Shown one piece after another: positions 1-6,670 of a stretch of DNA of 12,822 bases. The position numbers and the translations under genes are program-made. The notes beneath the pieces were generated by a model. The model was not told where the DNA came from, searched no databases, and worked only from the letters and a program-made list of their open reading frames with translations. The stretch lies in contig CAMJWQ010000060.1 in NCBI GenBank assembly GCA_946409475.1, positions 1-12,822 of the forward strand, written 5' to 3'. Source of the DNA: an uncultured Lachnospiraceae bacterium. Lineage in GTDB: Bacteria; Bacillota; Clostridia; Lachnospirales; Lachnospiraceae. Positions within the stretch are counted from its first letter, which is position 1. Every line of letters begins with the position of its first letter.

Positions 1-458
1 GTCCCACACCAAGGCCCTGTCCGCCCTGCCCGGAACCAAGGCCCTGTCCGCCCTGCCCGGAACCAAGACCCTGTCCGCCCTGCCCGTCCTGTCCCGAAGC
101 AGAAACGGAATTTGTACCATTCCCTATTCCGGTTCCCGTCCCTGTTATGCCGGAACAGGAAAAAACCGTATGCCCTGAATGCATGATTACACCCGGTATT
201 ATTTATGGCTATATTGGAGACTGCTGCTGTTGTAATCCTCATAAATGGGATGTTATGCTATACCAGCTTCATGGTGATGAAAAAGTATTGTTGAACAGGC
301 AAACCATTTCCTGTAACGGTCATTTTCTGTTCCGGGTACCATACGATGCTTACTACACATTAAAGATCTGCCGTTCTAAAAACAGCAGATATACCGTCTA
401 TTGCAAGCCGGAGGTCGTATTGAAAAATGTCGGCGTTGCAAATTTTGTATTGGAATAA
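1..458 (+). CDS. Pro/Cys-repeat protein with a small C-terminal domain, 5' partial
   Basis: The frame is open from the left edge (first full codon at position 3) to a TAA at 456-458, so the start lies outside the window; an internal ATG at 147 is probably not the start because the repeats upstream are in the same frame. The visible part encodes about 151 residues. It begins with three nonapeptide repeats of the type P-R-P-C-P-P-C-P-E, then an acidic/Pro-Val stretch (PIPVPVPV), then a CPEC pair, a run of four cysteines (CCCC), and a domain alternating hydrophobic and polar residues with Asn-Gly and Tyr turns, ending VANFVLE. The last part resembles small prealbumin-like beta-sandwich domains (Cna-B or carboxypeptidase-regulatory type), which is inference by pattern only. 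The low-complexity Cys/Pro arm suggests a structural, cross-linked surface, exosporium or spore-coat-like protein. I do not recognise the family and assign no function. Confidence 0.7.
   Translation, partial: PTPRPCPPCPEPRPCPPCPEPRPCPPCPSCPEAETEFVPFPIPVPVPVMPEQEKTVCPECMITPGIIYGYIGDCCCCNPHKWDVMLYQLHGDEKVLLNRQTISCNGHFLFRVPYDAYYTLKICRSKNSRYTVYCKPEVVLKNVGVANFVLE
9..89 (+). repeat. Three tandem 27-bp coding repeats
   Basis: Units at 9-35, 36-62 and 63-89 are identical except for a G-to-A change at 67 (Arg codon kept) and the last three bases of unit three (TCC in place of GAA). Each encodes P-R-P-C-P-P-C-P-E. The array probably continues left of the window. Period 27 keeps the frame, so copy number can vary without disrupting the protein. 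Confidence 0.9.
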
Positions 459-482
459 GGAAAAGGCAGCATTCCTGTAGAG

Positions 483-527
483 AAAAAGCAACTTAATGCA
501 GCTCAATCATAACCTGCATTAAGTTGC
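483..527 (-). terminator. Intrinsic terminator of the YeeE/TusA/flavoenzyme operon
   Basis: A perfect 14-bp inverted repeat (arms 488-501 and 514-527, 12-nt loop) is followed on the minus strand by T5-C-T (487-481). It lies about 48 nt after the stop of the flavoenzyme gene. On the plus strand no T-run follows, so it is directional, although the stem may also stop transcription from the gene on its left. Confidence 0.75.
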
Positions 528-574
528 CCATAAACAGGCAAAAACCAAATCCCATAACGGTAAGAAATTCCTTT

Positions 575-1804
575 TTAAAATATTTCCTGACAAAGCCTTT
601 GTAAAGCTTCCACGGTAATTTCCTGTTCACAGACTCCTGCAATTTTCCCTTCTTCTAAATACACGGCACAGGGGGTTCTATCTACTTTTAATTTTTTTGC
701 TATTCCGTCTGATTTGTATGTATCCACGCGTGTCACGCGGATATGCGGTGCATTGCTTTCAAACTCCTCCAGCTTAGGTAAAAGCTCTCTTGACCCGGCA
801 TCGACCGCATTATAAAAAAAGACTAGGGACGGATTACCCTGATTCAGAATCTGCTGTTCAAAAATCTCGCATTCGGCGATATATTTTTCCACTCCATAGC
901 CGGCTACAGCACCGTCTCCCACAGCCGTCGCTACCTGCTTTAAAAACTTATCCCGCACATCTCCCACTGCAAAAACGCCGGATATATTTGTTTCCATCCG
1001 TTCATTGGTAATCAAATAGCCTCCCCTGTTCATAGTAAGAACATCTCTAAATATTTCCGTATTGGGAACATATCCGATAAATAGAAAACAGCTGTCTACG
1101 GTTACCGGTATTTTCTCTTCCGTCTTTACATTTTTCAAAACCACGGTCCGCAGTCTTTCTTCTCCTTCAAAGCTGTCAACAACCGTATTCCAGATAAATT
1201 CCATTTTCGGATTTGCCAATGCCTGGGCTTTCGCAATCTCGTTACAATCCATTTTTCCATTATCATGCATGACGGAGACAATCACCTTTTTGGCAAATTT
1301 TGTTAAGAATATGCCTTCCTCAATGGCCGCATCGCCGCTGCCGATTACCAAAACGGTTTTATCCGTATTAGCCGCCGCATCACAGGTAGCGCAGAAGGAA
1401 ATTCCTTTATCATACAAATACTCTTTTTCCCCTTTAGCACCTGTTAATCTTGGTTTACCACCGCTTGCAACGATAACCGCTTTCGCTTCATAACGGTTTC
1501 GAAAGGTTTCCACTACCTTTGTTTCCCCTTCAAGGGACACGGCTCTTACGTCCGTTAATTTAAAAGTGACTCCAAATTTTTTGGCCTGTTTATGAAATAA
1601 ATCCATTAATCCAAGACCGGTAGCTCCTTCAGGAAAACCCGGATAATTTTCAATTTCATTTGTATAGGTGGCAAGTCCTCCCACTAACGACTTTTCTATA
1701 AGCAGGGTCTTCAGCTTTGCCCTTCCGCAATAGATACCCGCAGTTAGTCCTGCTGCTCCCCCACCTATTATGACAACATCATACTGCTCTGTTTTTTTCT
1801 GCAT
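575..1804 (-). CDS. Thioredoxin-reductase-like FAD oxidoreductase with degenerate C-terminal thioredoxin domain
   Basis: 409 residues, against about 310-320 for ordinary thioredoxin reductase. Residues 1-310 show the family layout: FAD motif GGGAAG (14-19), ENYPGFPE (52-59), redox pair C138-A-T-C141 followed by Asp142, pyridine-nucleotide motif GSGDAA (155-160) and the second FAD motif FAVGD (278-282). The HRRxxxR signature expected for NADPH 2'-phosphate binding is absent (residues around 175-185 read VIVSVMHDNGK), so the electron donor is uncertain: NADH or ferredoxin are alternatives. Residues about 311-409 look like a thioredoxin fold with the cis-Pro region (RTPC, Pro378), but the CxxC position reads NAVDAGS, so this domain cannot do standard dithiol exchange. 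It is the last gene of the operon with the two YeeE-like proteins and TusA, suggesting reduction of a sulfur or selenium intermediate. The ATG at 1804 has AAAGGA upstream, with somewhat long spacing. Confidence 0.85.
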   Translation of the reverse strand: MQKKTEQYDVVIIGGGAAGLTAGIYCGRAKLKTLLIEKSLVGGLATYTNEIENYPGFPEGATGLGLMDLFHKQAKKFGVTFKLTDVRAVSLEGETKVVETFRNRYEAKAVIVASGGKPRLTGAKGEKEYLYDKGISFCATCDAAANTDKTVLVIGSGDAAIEEGIFLTKFAKKVIVSVMHDNGKMDCNEIAKAQALANPKMEFIWNTVVDSFEGEERLRTVVLKNVKTEEKIPVTVDSCFLFIGYVPNTEIFRDVLTMNRGGYLITNERMETNISGVFAVGDVRDKFLKQVATAVGDGAVAGYGVEKYIAECEIFEQQILNQGNPSLVFFYNAVDAGSRELLPKLEEFESNAPHIRVTRVDTYKSDGIAKKLKVDRTPCAVYLEEGKIAGVCEQEITVEALQRLCQEIF

Positions 1805-1862
1805 TGCGAATCCATTCCTTTCTTATCCCTTATGTAACAGCAAATGACTATAATAATTCTAT

Positions 1863-1885
1863 GGGGTAATCAAAATGATTACCCC
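1863..1885 (-). other. Intercistronic hairpin
   Basis: A perfect 9-bp inverted repeat, GGGGTAATC - 5 nt - GATTACCCC, lies in the 86-nt gap between the second YeeE-like gene and the flavoenzyme gene. No clear U-run follows in either direction, so it is more likely an mRNA-stabilising or processing structure, or a leaky terminator that lowers expression of the last gene, than a full stop. Confidence 0.55.
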
Positions 1886-1890
1886 GGCCG

Positions 1891-2439
1891 TCACATGAAA
1901 TATTTTGCTAATAATTTACTGCCTATAAAAGCTCCAGCCAGTAAAAAGGCTCCGAATATCCATCCTGATAACGAAAAGGATGAAATTCCGGTAAACAAGG
2001 CCCCAATATTACAGCCCCCTGCCATTCTGGCCCCGTATCCCATAAGTAAACCGCCAAGAATAGCGGCCACTGCCTGCCGAAGGGATTTGAGCTTCTTAAA
2101 TTTGAACTGCGAGGCAAATAGGGTTGCCGCTAAAGCACCCACTATAATCCCTAAATTTCTTATGGAGCCTCCGTCTGCCAAAAAGCTGCTCTCCAGGGCT
2201 TTTTGGGCTTTTTCTCCTGAAAAATAAACCCAATTGCTCACATCACCGCCCAATGCTTCAAAAATCCAGGCTCCCCAATTTGCAAAGGTACTGGTGACAC
2301 CCCAGCCGCTGCCAAGGGAACTAAAATGTGCGATTTGAAAAACGGCAAGCAGCACCGCCCCGGCTATGTAAGTCAATGGCTCCTTTAAGAGCTTTTTATA
2401 AATGGGGTTTTCTCCTAATCTTATAAAAAACTGTTTCAT
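1891..2439 (-). CDS. YeeE/YedE-family half-transporter, second half
   Basis: A 182-residue membrane protein starting at the ATG at 2439, which has AGGTG about 8 nt upstream. The frame is open to a TTG at 2487 inside the preceding gene, but that codon has no RBS and would add 16 non-hydrophobic residues. Hydrophobic segments lie around residues 23-40, 95-110, 122-137 and 155-175. The family mark is Cys143 in MAGGCNIGA, preceded by the Gly-rich stretch LGGLLMGYGAR. In characterised YeeE/TsuA proteins, cysteines of this kind relay thiosulfate through the membrane; a related YedE branch is linked to selenium. Full-length members are about 330-400 residues with two such halves. Here each half is a separate gene, with a TusA-like gene between them, so the two products probably assemble into one pore. 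The substrate (thiosulfate, another sulfur species or selenium) is not determined by the sequence. Confidence 0.85.
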   Translation of the reverse strand: MKQFFIRLGENPIYKKLLKEPLTYIAGAVLLAVFQIAHFSSLGSGWGVTSTFANWGAWIFEALGGDVSNWVYFSGEKAQKALESSFLADGGSIRNLGIIVGALAATLFASQFKFKKLKSLRQAVAAILGGLLMGYGARMAGGCNIGALFTGISSFSLSGWIFGAFLLAGAFIGSKLLAKYFM

Positions 2440-2470
2440 TTCACTGCACCTACTTTCAAAGAACCATACC

Positions 2471-2698
2471 TCATTTGGTTTTTTCAATTACAATTTCCCA
2501 TTCACCGTCATCCACTTCTTCAATTTCTACATTATGTCCCTGCTTTCTGGCCCATTCCGGCACATTTTTCATGGCACAGCTATGGTCAATAGAAATAATC
2601 AGTACATCTCCTACGGTTAATTCATTTAACTTCTTCTCCGTTTTCATCAAAGGCACCGGGCATGCCTCTCCCAAACAATCTAATGTGAATTCAGCCAT
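2471..2698 (-). CDS. TusA-like sulfur carrier protein
   Basis: 75 residues, the usual length for TusA/YedF/YeeD proteins. The family motif CLGEACPVPLMK is at residues 8-19: Cys13 of CPxP is the sulfur-accepting position, and Cys8 is an extra cysteine. A third cysteine, Cys41, sits in DHSC, a feature also present in the other TusA-like protein of this window. The ATG at 2698 has a clear GGAG upstream. The gene lies between the two YeeE-like genes, as YeeD (TsuB) accompanies YeeE (TsuA) in thiosulfate uptake. The likely role is a cytoplasmic acceptor of the imported sulfur or selenium as a cysteine per(seleno)sulfide. Which element it carries is not shown here. Confidence 0.9.
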   Translation of the reverse strand: MAEFTLDCLGEACPVPLMKTEKKLNELTVGDVLIISIDHSCAMKNVPEWARKQGHNVEIEEVDDGEWEIVIEKTK

Positions 2699-2788
2699 TT
2701 AACTTACTCCTTTTCCATTTGTCATATTTTTTCAGCTATTGCTTTAGCCTTTTTCTTTCTGATTTTACTTTTTTTCCAGGTCTTCTAT

Positions 2789-3475
2789 TTACTCTGCACT
2801 GCCCATTTTCTTTTCCTGCCATTTTACTGCCGCAATATACAAAAGAATAATAATCAGTCCCTGTACTAAAATTGCTCCAAACCACCCGAAAACATCCGGC
2901 AGAAAAATCTTAGGGGCATTCTCATTGAATTTTGACCAAAAATTCATATCATGAGCTCCCCATAAGGAGCCTGCCACAAAGAAAACCAAGGAAAGCATCT
3001 GCATGGTGAATCCTTCTCCCACACGCATCAATGTTCCGGAAGCACATCCGCCTGCAATAACCATTCCGATTCCAAATAATATGGCACCGAGCATCAGAGG
3101 CAGACCAATAGGTGATACGCCGCTCATATTCAAGTTTGTCTCACTTCCTGCTAATACCGGAGAAAGCTTAATGGCAAAAAAACCTACACTTGCCACGGCA
3201 ACTGCCACTAATACGGCTCTTGTTACCGAAGTACTGCCGGTAATGCAGGGATCACGAAATGCCGCCGTAAAGCAGAATCTGGAACGCTGCAGAATATACC
3301 CGAAAGCAATCCCAAATCCCCAATAAACAGGCAGCTTGCTGTTGCCGGCCCCCAAATAAAATCCAAATGCAATCATAAACAATGTGACTAAGATTGCCTG
3401 GGGTATTTGGCTTTTCTTAGGCTTTCTAACCCTTCTCGTTCTGCTTGTATTAATACTTGTATTTGTTTCTGGCAC
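2789..3475 (-). CDS. YeeE/YedE-family half-transporter, first half
   Basis: 228 residues with a GTG start at 3475 supported by GGGAGGG about 7 nt upstream. A basic N-terminus of about 23 residues (RTRRVRKPKK) precedes around six hydrophobic segments (roughly 25-43, 50-64, 86-104, 127-143, 160-172 and 198-217). Two conserved family sites are visible: QRSRFCFTAAFRD (63-75, Cys68), typical of YedE/YeeE proteins, and IAGGCASG (140-147, Cys144), which matches the AGGC site of the other half-transporter. It is the first gene of the operon and diverges from the LysR gene. It is likely one half of a heteromeric channel for a sulfur or selenium compound. Confidence 0.87.
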   Translation of the reverse strand: MPETNTSINTSRTRRVRKPKKSQIPQAILVTLFMIAFGFYLGAGNSKLPVYWGFGIAFGYILQRSRFCFTAAFRDPCITGSTSVTRAVLVAVAVASVGFFAIKLSPVLAGSETNLNMSGVSPIGLPLMLGAILFGIGMVIAGGCASGTLMRVGEGFTMQMLSLVFFVAGSLWGAHDMNFWSKFNENAPKIFLPDVFGWFGAILVQGLIIILLYIAAVKWQEKKMGSAE

Positions 3476-3528
3476 CTGTATTCCCTCCCTTCTTTATTGT
3501 TAAGCAAATAACAAACTTTACAGTTAAA

Positions 3529-3559
3529 ATTATAACACACTAAATTTCAGCACTGTTAA
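3529..3559 (-). promoter_or_regulatory. Promoter of the YeeE/TusA/flavoenzyme operon
   Basis: On the minus strand a perfect TATAAT (3534-3529) has a TGn extension. TTAACA (3559-3554) is a candidate -35 box, but the 19-bp spacing is long, as expected for an activator-dependent promoter. The predicted start is near 3522, giving a leader of about 47 nt before the GTG. Confidence 0.55.
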
Positions 3560-3576
3560 CCGAGTTTTTAATATGC

Positions 3577-3601
3577 TATAAGTAAATCTTATACCTATAA
3601 G
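3577..3601. promoter_or_regulatory. Candidate LysR operator, three TATAAG half-sites
   Basis: The sequence reads TATAAG - 5 nt - CTTATA - 2 nt - TATAAG (3577-3582, 3588-3593, 3596-3601), that is two overlapping palindromes sharing the central half-site. The first palindrome is centred about 63 bases upstream of the predicted operon start, where LysR-type recognition sites usually lie, and within 75 bases of the regulator's own promoter. This allows activation of the operon and autoregulation. Assignment to the adjacent LysR protein is inference. Confidence 0.5.
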
Positions 3602-3612
3602 GTAAAGCGTAC

Positions 3613-3641
3613 TGGTCAGGCTATTAAAAATTTGATATAAT
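3613..3641 (+). promoter_or_regulatory. Promoter of the LysR-family gene
   Basis: TATAAT at 3636-3641 with an upstream TGA extension (TGn), 17 bp from TGGTCA (3613-3618, 4 of 6 matches to TTGACA). The predicted start is near 3648. Confidence 0.5.
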
Positions 3642-3686
3642 AAGAACACTTCATGAGCTGTTTGTGAATTTAGTGGGAAGGATAAC

Positions 3687-3731
3687 ATGGATAAAAACCG
3701 GAAAAATATGGTGAGAAATTATGAATATTAA
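3687..3731 (+). CDS. Possible 14-residue upstream ORF overlapping the LysR gene
   Basis: An ATG at 3687 preceded by GGGAAGG opens a short frame, MDKNRKNMVRNYEY, whose TAA at 3729-3731 lies 11 nt inside the LysR coding region in another frame. It may couple translation of the regulator or tune its level. There is no homology evidence; it could be chance. Confidence 0.35.
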   Translation: MDKNRKNMVRNYEY

Positions 3732-4620
3732 TCATTTGCGAATGTTTATTAAGATAGTGGAGCAAGGCAGTATATCAAAGGTAGCCGGACTTATGAATAT
3801 CAGCCAGTCTGCGTTAAGCCAGCAGCTGCGTACCATGGAACAGGAATTCGGTGCAAATTTATTCGAACGCAATACGCATGGAGTTATTCCTACAAATATC
3901 GGCATTATTGTCTATAACAGGGCTTTCGAAATAGTGTCTGCCTATGATAAGATTTTCACAGATATCGCTGACGTACAAAATCAAAACAAGTCCCTGCACA
4001 TTATCGCCACCCCCTCCGCTTATTCTTACGCCCTGCCCTGTACTTTTTATCATGTAAAGCATAATTATCCCGACTATTCCTTATCGGTAGAAGCCATGTC
4101 CAGCAGTGTTATTGAGGATAAGATTGCAAAGGGTCAGGGAGATATGGGAATTATTGTAGGTAAGCCCGGTGATAAAACCCTCTCCTACAAAAAAGTATTT
4201 TCAGACAGTGTTTTTTTAGTATGCGGTGAAAGCATAAAAATCAGCTCCTCAATCAGCTGCCAGGAGCTTTACAGGCATCCTGTCATTATGTTGGTCAATA
4301 CCCAAAAAACAAGGCAGCTTCTTGACAGGGAATTACTGAAAAACGGTATAGACGTAGAAAAATTACATATTCCCTATACATTGGAGTCGACGGAGTCCAT
4401 TAAATTATCAGCAGTGAACGGCTATGGCTTAGCCTTTCTTCCCTATATGGCAATCAAAAAAGAGCTGTATCACAAACAGCTTCGTATTATTGACTGTGCC
4501 TGCCTGCAGCTGAAAAACGACTTTTATTCCATCAAGCGGAACGATGGCAATTATTTGAATACGGAGCTTTCCAAGCTGACCAGTTATATTGAAAAAATCC
4601 TAAAAGAAACTATTTGTTAG
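3721..4620 (+). CDS. LysR-family transcriptional regulator
   Basis: 299 residues, the normal family length. The N-terminal winged helix-turn-helix is clear: LRMFIKIVEQGSISKVAG, then NISQSALSQQLRTMEQEFG, then LFER (residues 6-55), followed by a linker helix and a two-lobed effector domain from about residue 88 to the end. The ATG at 3721 has GGTGAG about 8 nt upstream. It is divergent from the YeeE/TusA operon, the classic arrangement for a LysR protein and its target, with a TATAAG palindrome between them. Its co-inducer could be a sulfur metabolite, by analogy with CysB/CysL-type proteins, but this is inferred from the neighbourhood. The 3' end overlaps the convergent second TusA-like gene by 11 nt. 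Confidence 0.9.
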   Translation: MNINHLRMFIKIVEQGSISKVAGLMNISQSALSQQLRTMEQEFGANLFERNTHGVIPTNIGIIVYNRAFEIVSAYDKIFTDIADVQNQNKSLHIIATPSAYSYALPCTFYHVKHNYPDYSLSVEAMSSSVIEDKIAKGQGDMGIIVGKPGDKTLSYKKVFSDSVFLVCGESIKISSSISCQELYRHPVIMLVNTQKTRQLLDRELLKNGIDVEKLHIPYTLESTESIKLSAVNGYGLAFLPYMAIKKELYHKQLRIIDCACLQLKNDFYSIKRNDGNYLNTELSKLTSYIEKILKETIC

Positions 4621-4864
4621 CAGATACCGTAATTTCCCATACTCCATTCATTACTTCCTCCGTCTCACAAAACAGGCCATGGGATTTACAGAATTCTTTA
4701 ATATTTGTCAATGTACAGCTATGATCCGTTATCAGCAAATAAGGCTCTCCCCTCCGAATTGCCTGCAGTACGGCCTGCAGCTTCATAACCGGTACGGGAC
4801 ACATTTCCCCCAGGCAGTCAATTTCACCCATACTCCCACTTCTCCCATTATTTATGATGTTCAT
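4610..4864 (-). CDS. Second TusA-like sulfur carrier protein
   Basis: 84 residues with the TusA/YedF motif CLGEMCPVPVMK (17-28; Cys22 is the CPxP cysteine), and a third cysteine, Cys50, in DHSC. The same three-cysteine pattern occurs in the TusA-like gene of the operon, so the two are paralogues within this locus. The ATG at 4864 has a strong GGGGAGG upstream; an alternative ATG at 4831 would give 73 residues. The gene is convergent with and overlaps the LysR gene by 11 nt, so antisense interference at the ends is possible. A minus-strand TATAAT at 4895-4890 may be its -10, without a convincing -35, and a single CTTATA half-site at 4902-4907 resembles the operator of the divergent promoter. 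It probably hands on sulfur or selenium to a different partner than the operon copy. Confidence 0.87.
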   Translation of the reverse strand: MNIINNGRSGSMGEIDCLGEMCPVPVMKLQAVLQAIRRGEPYLLITDHSCTLTNIKEFCKSHGLFCETEEVMNGVWEITVSANK

Positions 4865-5015
4865 TATGCCCCTCCCCGTTGCCGTCTAATTATATCCTTC
4901 CTTATAAAACCCCGGTTACCAGATATAAAGCCGTAGTTTTATTTATTGTAGCTTACTTTTTTAAAAAAATCCATATTACCAAAGAGCAGCCGTAAATAAA
5001 CCGAAAACAAATTAA

Positions 5016-6548
5016 TCACCTTATTTTGAATAATCCGGATTCTTTTAATTCATATACGGAATCGCAAACCTCTTCTATATATTTCCTGTCATGGGACACG
5101 CTGACGACAGCTCCCTTAAAATTTTTCAGCATACTTCTGATTACCGGATTGGATAAGGGTGAAAAATTTCTCGTCGGTTCATCAAGCAGGAAAACATTAC
5201 ATTGCTCCAAATTCATTTTTATTAAAAAAAGCTTTGCCTTCTGCCCTCCCGACAATTCCCCGATTTTATGATTCATTTCATCCTCAGTAAATTTCATGCT
5301 GCCAAGATAATTACCGATTTTTATCTTTTCCCCCCTGTCTCCGGTATTCATCAGAAACTCTACGGGTGTTTTTTGAGCATCCAGCAGGTCCTCGTAAGTC
5401 TGAGGCATATAAGCTGTCTTTATGTCTTCTCTTCCCAATAATACAGCCGCCATTTCTTTTAATAATGTCGTTTTTCCAATACCGTTTTTTCCGATAATAC
5501 AAACTTTTTCGGGTCCGGTAATTTGTATTTTTATATTTCTGGCCAGTATTCGTTCTCCCATAGTCAATTGCGGCTTTGTCATATCAATTACTGTCTTACC
5601 ATTTGGTAAGCTAACACTATCATTAAATTTTAATCCGATTGCTTCCTCCGGATCCGGTATTTCCGTCATATTTTCAAATTCTTTCTCAAATCTTCTCTGT
5701 ATGGCTTTTACCGTATGCATTTTCTTTTTTAATAATTTACCCCCATAGGGATCTTGCCTGGTAATGCTATTTTGCTGATATTCCACCTTCTGCTGTATCC
5801 TTCTGAACTTCTGCTGCTGCTTCTCATATTCGCTTCTTTCTTTTTTCGCTGTCTGTTCCTGGTGAAGCAGCTGGCTTCCCCGGGTACGGATATAGTCTGC
5901 ATATCCCATCCTTGCTATGGTATGCAGCGGCTCTGTTTTTCTTTTCACCTGCTCCAGATGAATGATGACATTGGCCGTATGCTCCAGCAGCGTCTCATCA
6001 TGGGATATGAACAGTATGGGCATTTCGCATGCGTTCATAAAGCTTTCCAGCCATGAAAGTGTTTCCATATCCAGATCATGGGAAGGTTCGTCAAGAAGCA
6101 ATGTATCAGGCTGTCCCATTAGCAGCCTGGCTATTTGCAGCTTGACTTTTTCTCCTCCTGATAAACATCCCATTTTTTGATCTGCATATAAAATTTCCAA
6201 ATTCATTCCCAGCGGCATCGTAATATCGGCCAGCTCCTTAGGCGTCAATATGGAAAAACCAGATTCTTCAAGACAGAATTCCCAAACACTCTTCTTTTTT
6301 TCCTCTTCCGTCAATTCCTGGGGCAGATAACCAATCTTACAGTTATTTTTTATGATATCCCCGGTAAATTCCGTATACTGTTTTGCCGTATTTTCATCAT
6401 ATATTATTTTTAGCAAAGTTGACTTCCCATTTCCCTCTTCTCCTATAATAGCTGCTTTATCACCTTTATTTAATACAAATGAAAAGTCTTTCATCAATAC
6501 TCTCAAATCCTTTGTATGTGTAACTGTCAGGTTTTTTATTTGTAGCAT
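5016..6548 (-). CDS. ABC-F family ATPase, probable ribosome-protection factor
   Basis: 510 residues from the ATG at 6548, which has GGAGAG 5 nt upstream; the frame reaches a TTG at 6569 but that start lacks an RBS. Two nucleotide-binding domains and no membrane segments. Domain 1: Walker A GEEGNGKST (36-44), signature LSGGEK (129-134), Walker B LLLDEP (150-155), switch His183. Linker 200-300 is basic and rich in Lys, Arg and Gln (KQQQKFRRIQQK), as in the interdomain helices that reach the ribosomal P-site tRNA. Domain 2: Walker A GKNGIGKTT (353-361), signature LSGGQK (432-437), Walker B FLLDEP (453-458), switch His486. After the second DEP the text reads TRNFSPLS rather than the usual TNHLD. 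The attenuator-like leader upstream supports a role in resistance to ribosome-targeting antibiotics over a housekeeping one, but drug specificity cannot be read here. Confidence 0.9.
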   Translation of the reverse strand: MLQIKNLTVTHTKDLRVLMKDFSFVLNKGDKAAIIGEEGNGKSTLLKIIYDENTAKQYTEFTGDIIKNNCKIGYLPQELTEEEKKKSVWEFCLEESGFSILTPKELADITMPLGMNLEILYADQKMGCLSGGEKVKLQIARLLMGQPDTLLLDEPSHDLDMETLSWLESFMNACEMPILFISHDETLLEHTANVIIHLEQVKRKTEPLHTIARMGYADYIRTRGSQLLHQEQTAKKERSEYEKQQQKFRRIQQKVEYQQNSITRQDPYGGKLLKKKMHTVKAIQRRFEKEFENMTEIPDPEEAIGLKFNDSVSLPNGKTVIDMTKPQLTMGERILARNIKIQITGPEKVCIIGKNGIGKTTLLKEMAAVLLGREDIKTAYMPQTYEDLLDAQKTPVEFLMNTGDRGEKIKIGNYLGSMKFTEDEMNHKIGELSGGQKAKLFLIKMNLEQCNVFLLDEPTRNFSPLSNPVIRSMLKNFKGAVVSVSHDRKYIEEVCDSVYELKESGLFKIR

Positions 6549-6582
6549 AACATCTCTCCAATCAAACAATTTTCTATGAATT

Positions 6583-6621
6583 AAAAAAGTCCGCTTTCCG
6601 TATTAAAACCGAAAACAGACT
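6583..6621 (-). terminator. Attenuator terminator in the ABC-F leader
   Basis: On the minus strand arms 6621-6611 and 6598-6588 form 11 bp (two G-U pairs) around a 12-nt loop, followed by T5 (6587-6583). It sits about 35 nt upstream of the ABC-F start codon and after the leader promoter, so transcription would end before the gene unless the stem is prevented from forming. Confidence 0.75.
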
Positions 6622-6670
6622 ATGCCTTATAAACCTGATATCTATTCCATCAAGGTATAACACAAATCAT

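Noticed and set aside
9..89. CRISPR-like direct repeats
   Set aside because: The 27-bp units abut with no spacers and are in frame with a protein, so they are tandem coding repeats.
1062..1493. 143-codon plus-strand open frame
   Set aside because: It lies wholly antisense to the flavoenzyme gene, has no family motif and no ribosome binding site; the same holds for the other antisense frames within genes.
2439..2487. TTG start at 2487 for the second YeeE-like gene, overlapping the TusA-like gene
   Set aside because: No RBS, polar N-terminal addition, whereas the ATG at 2439 has AGGTG at good spacing.
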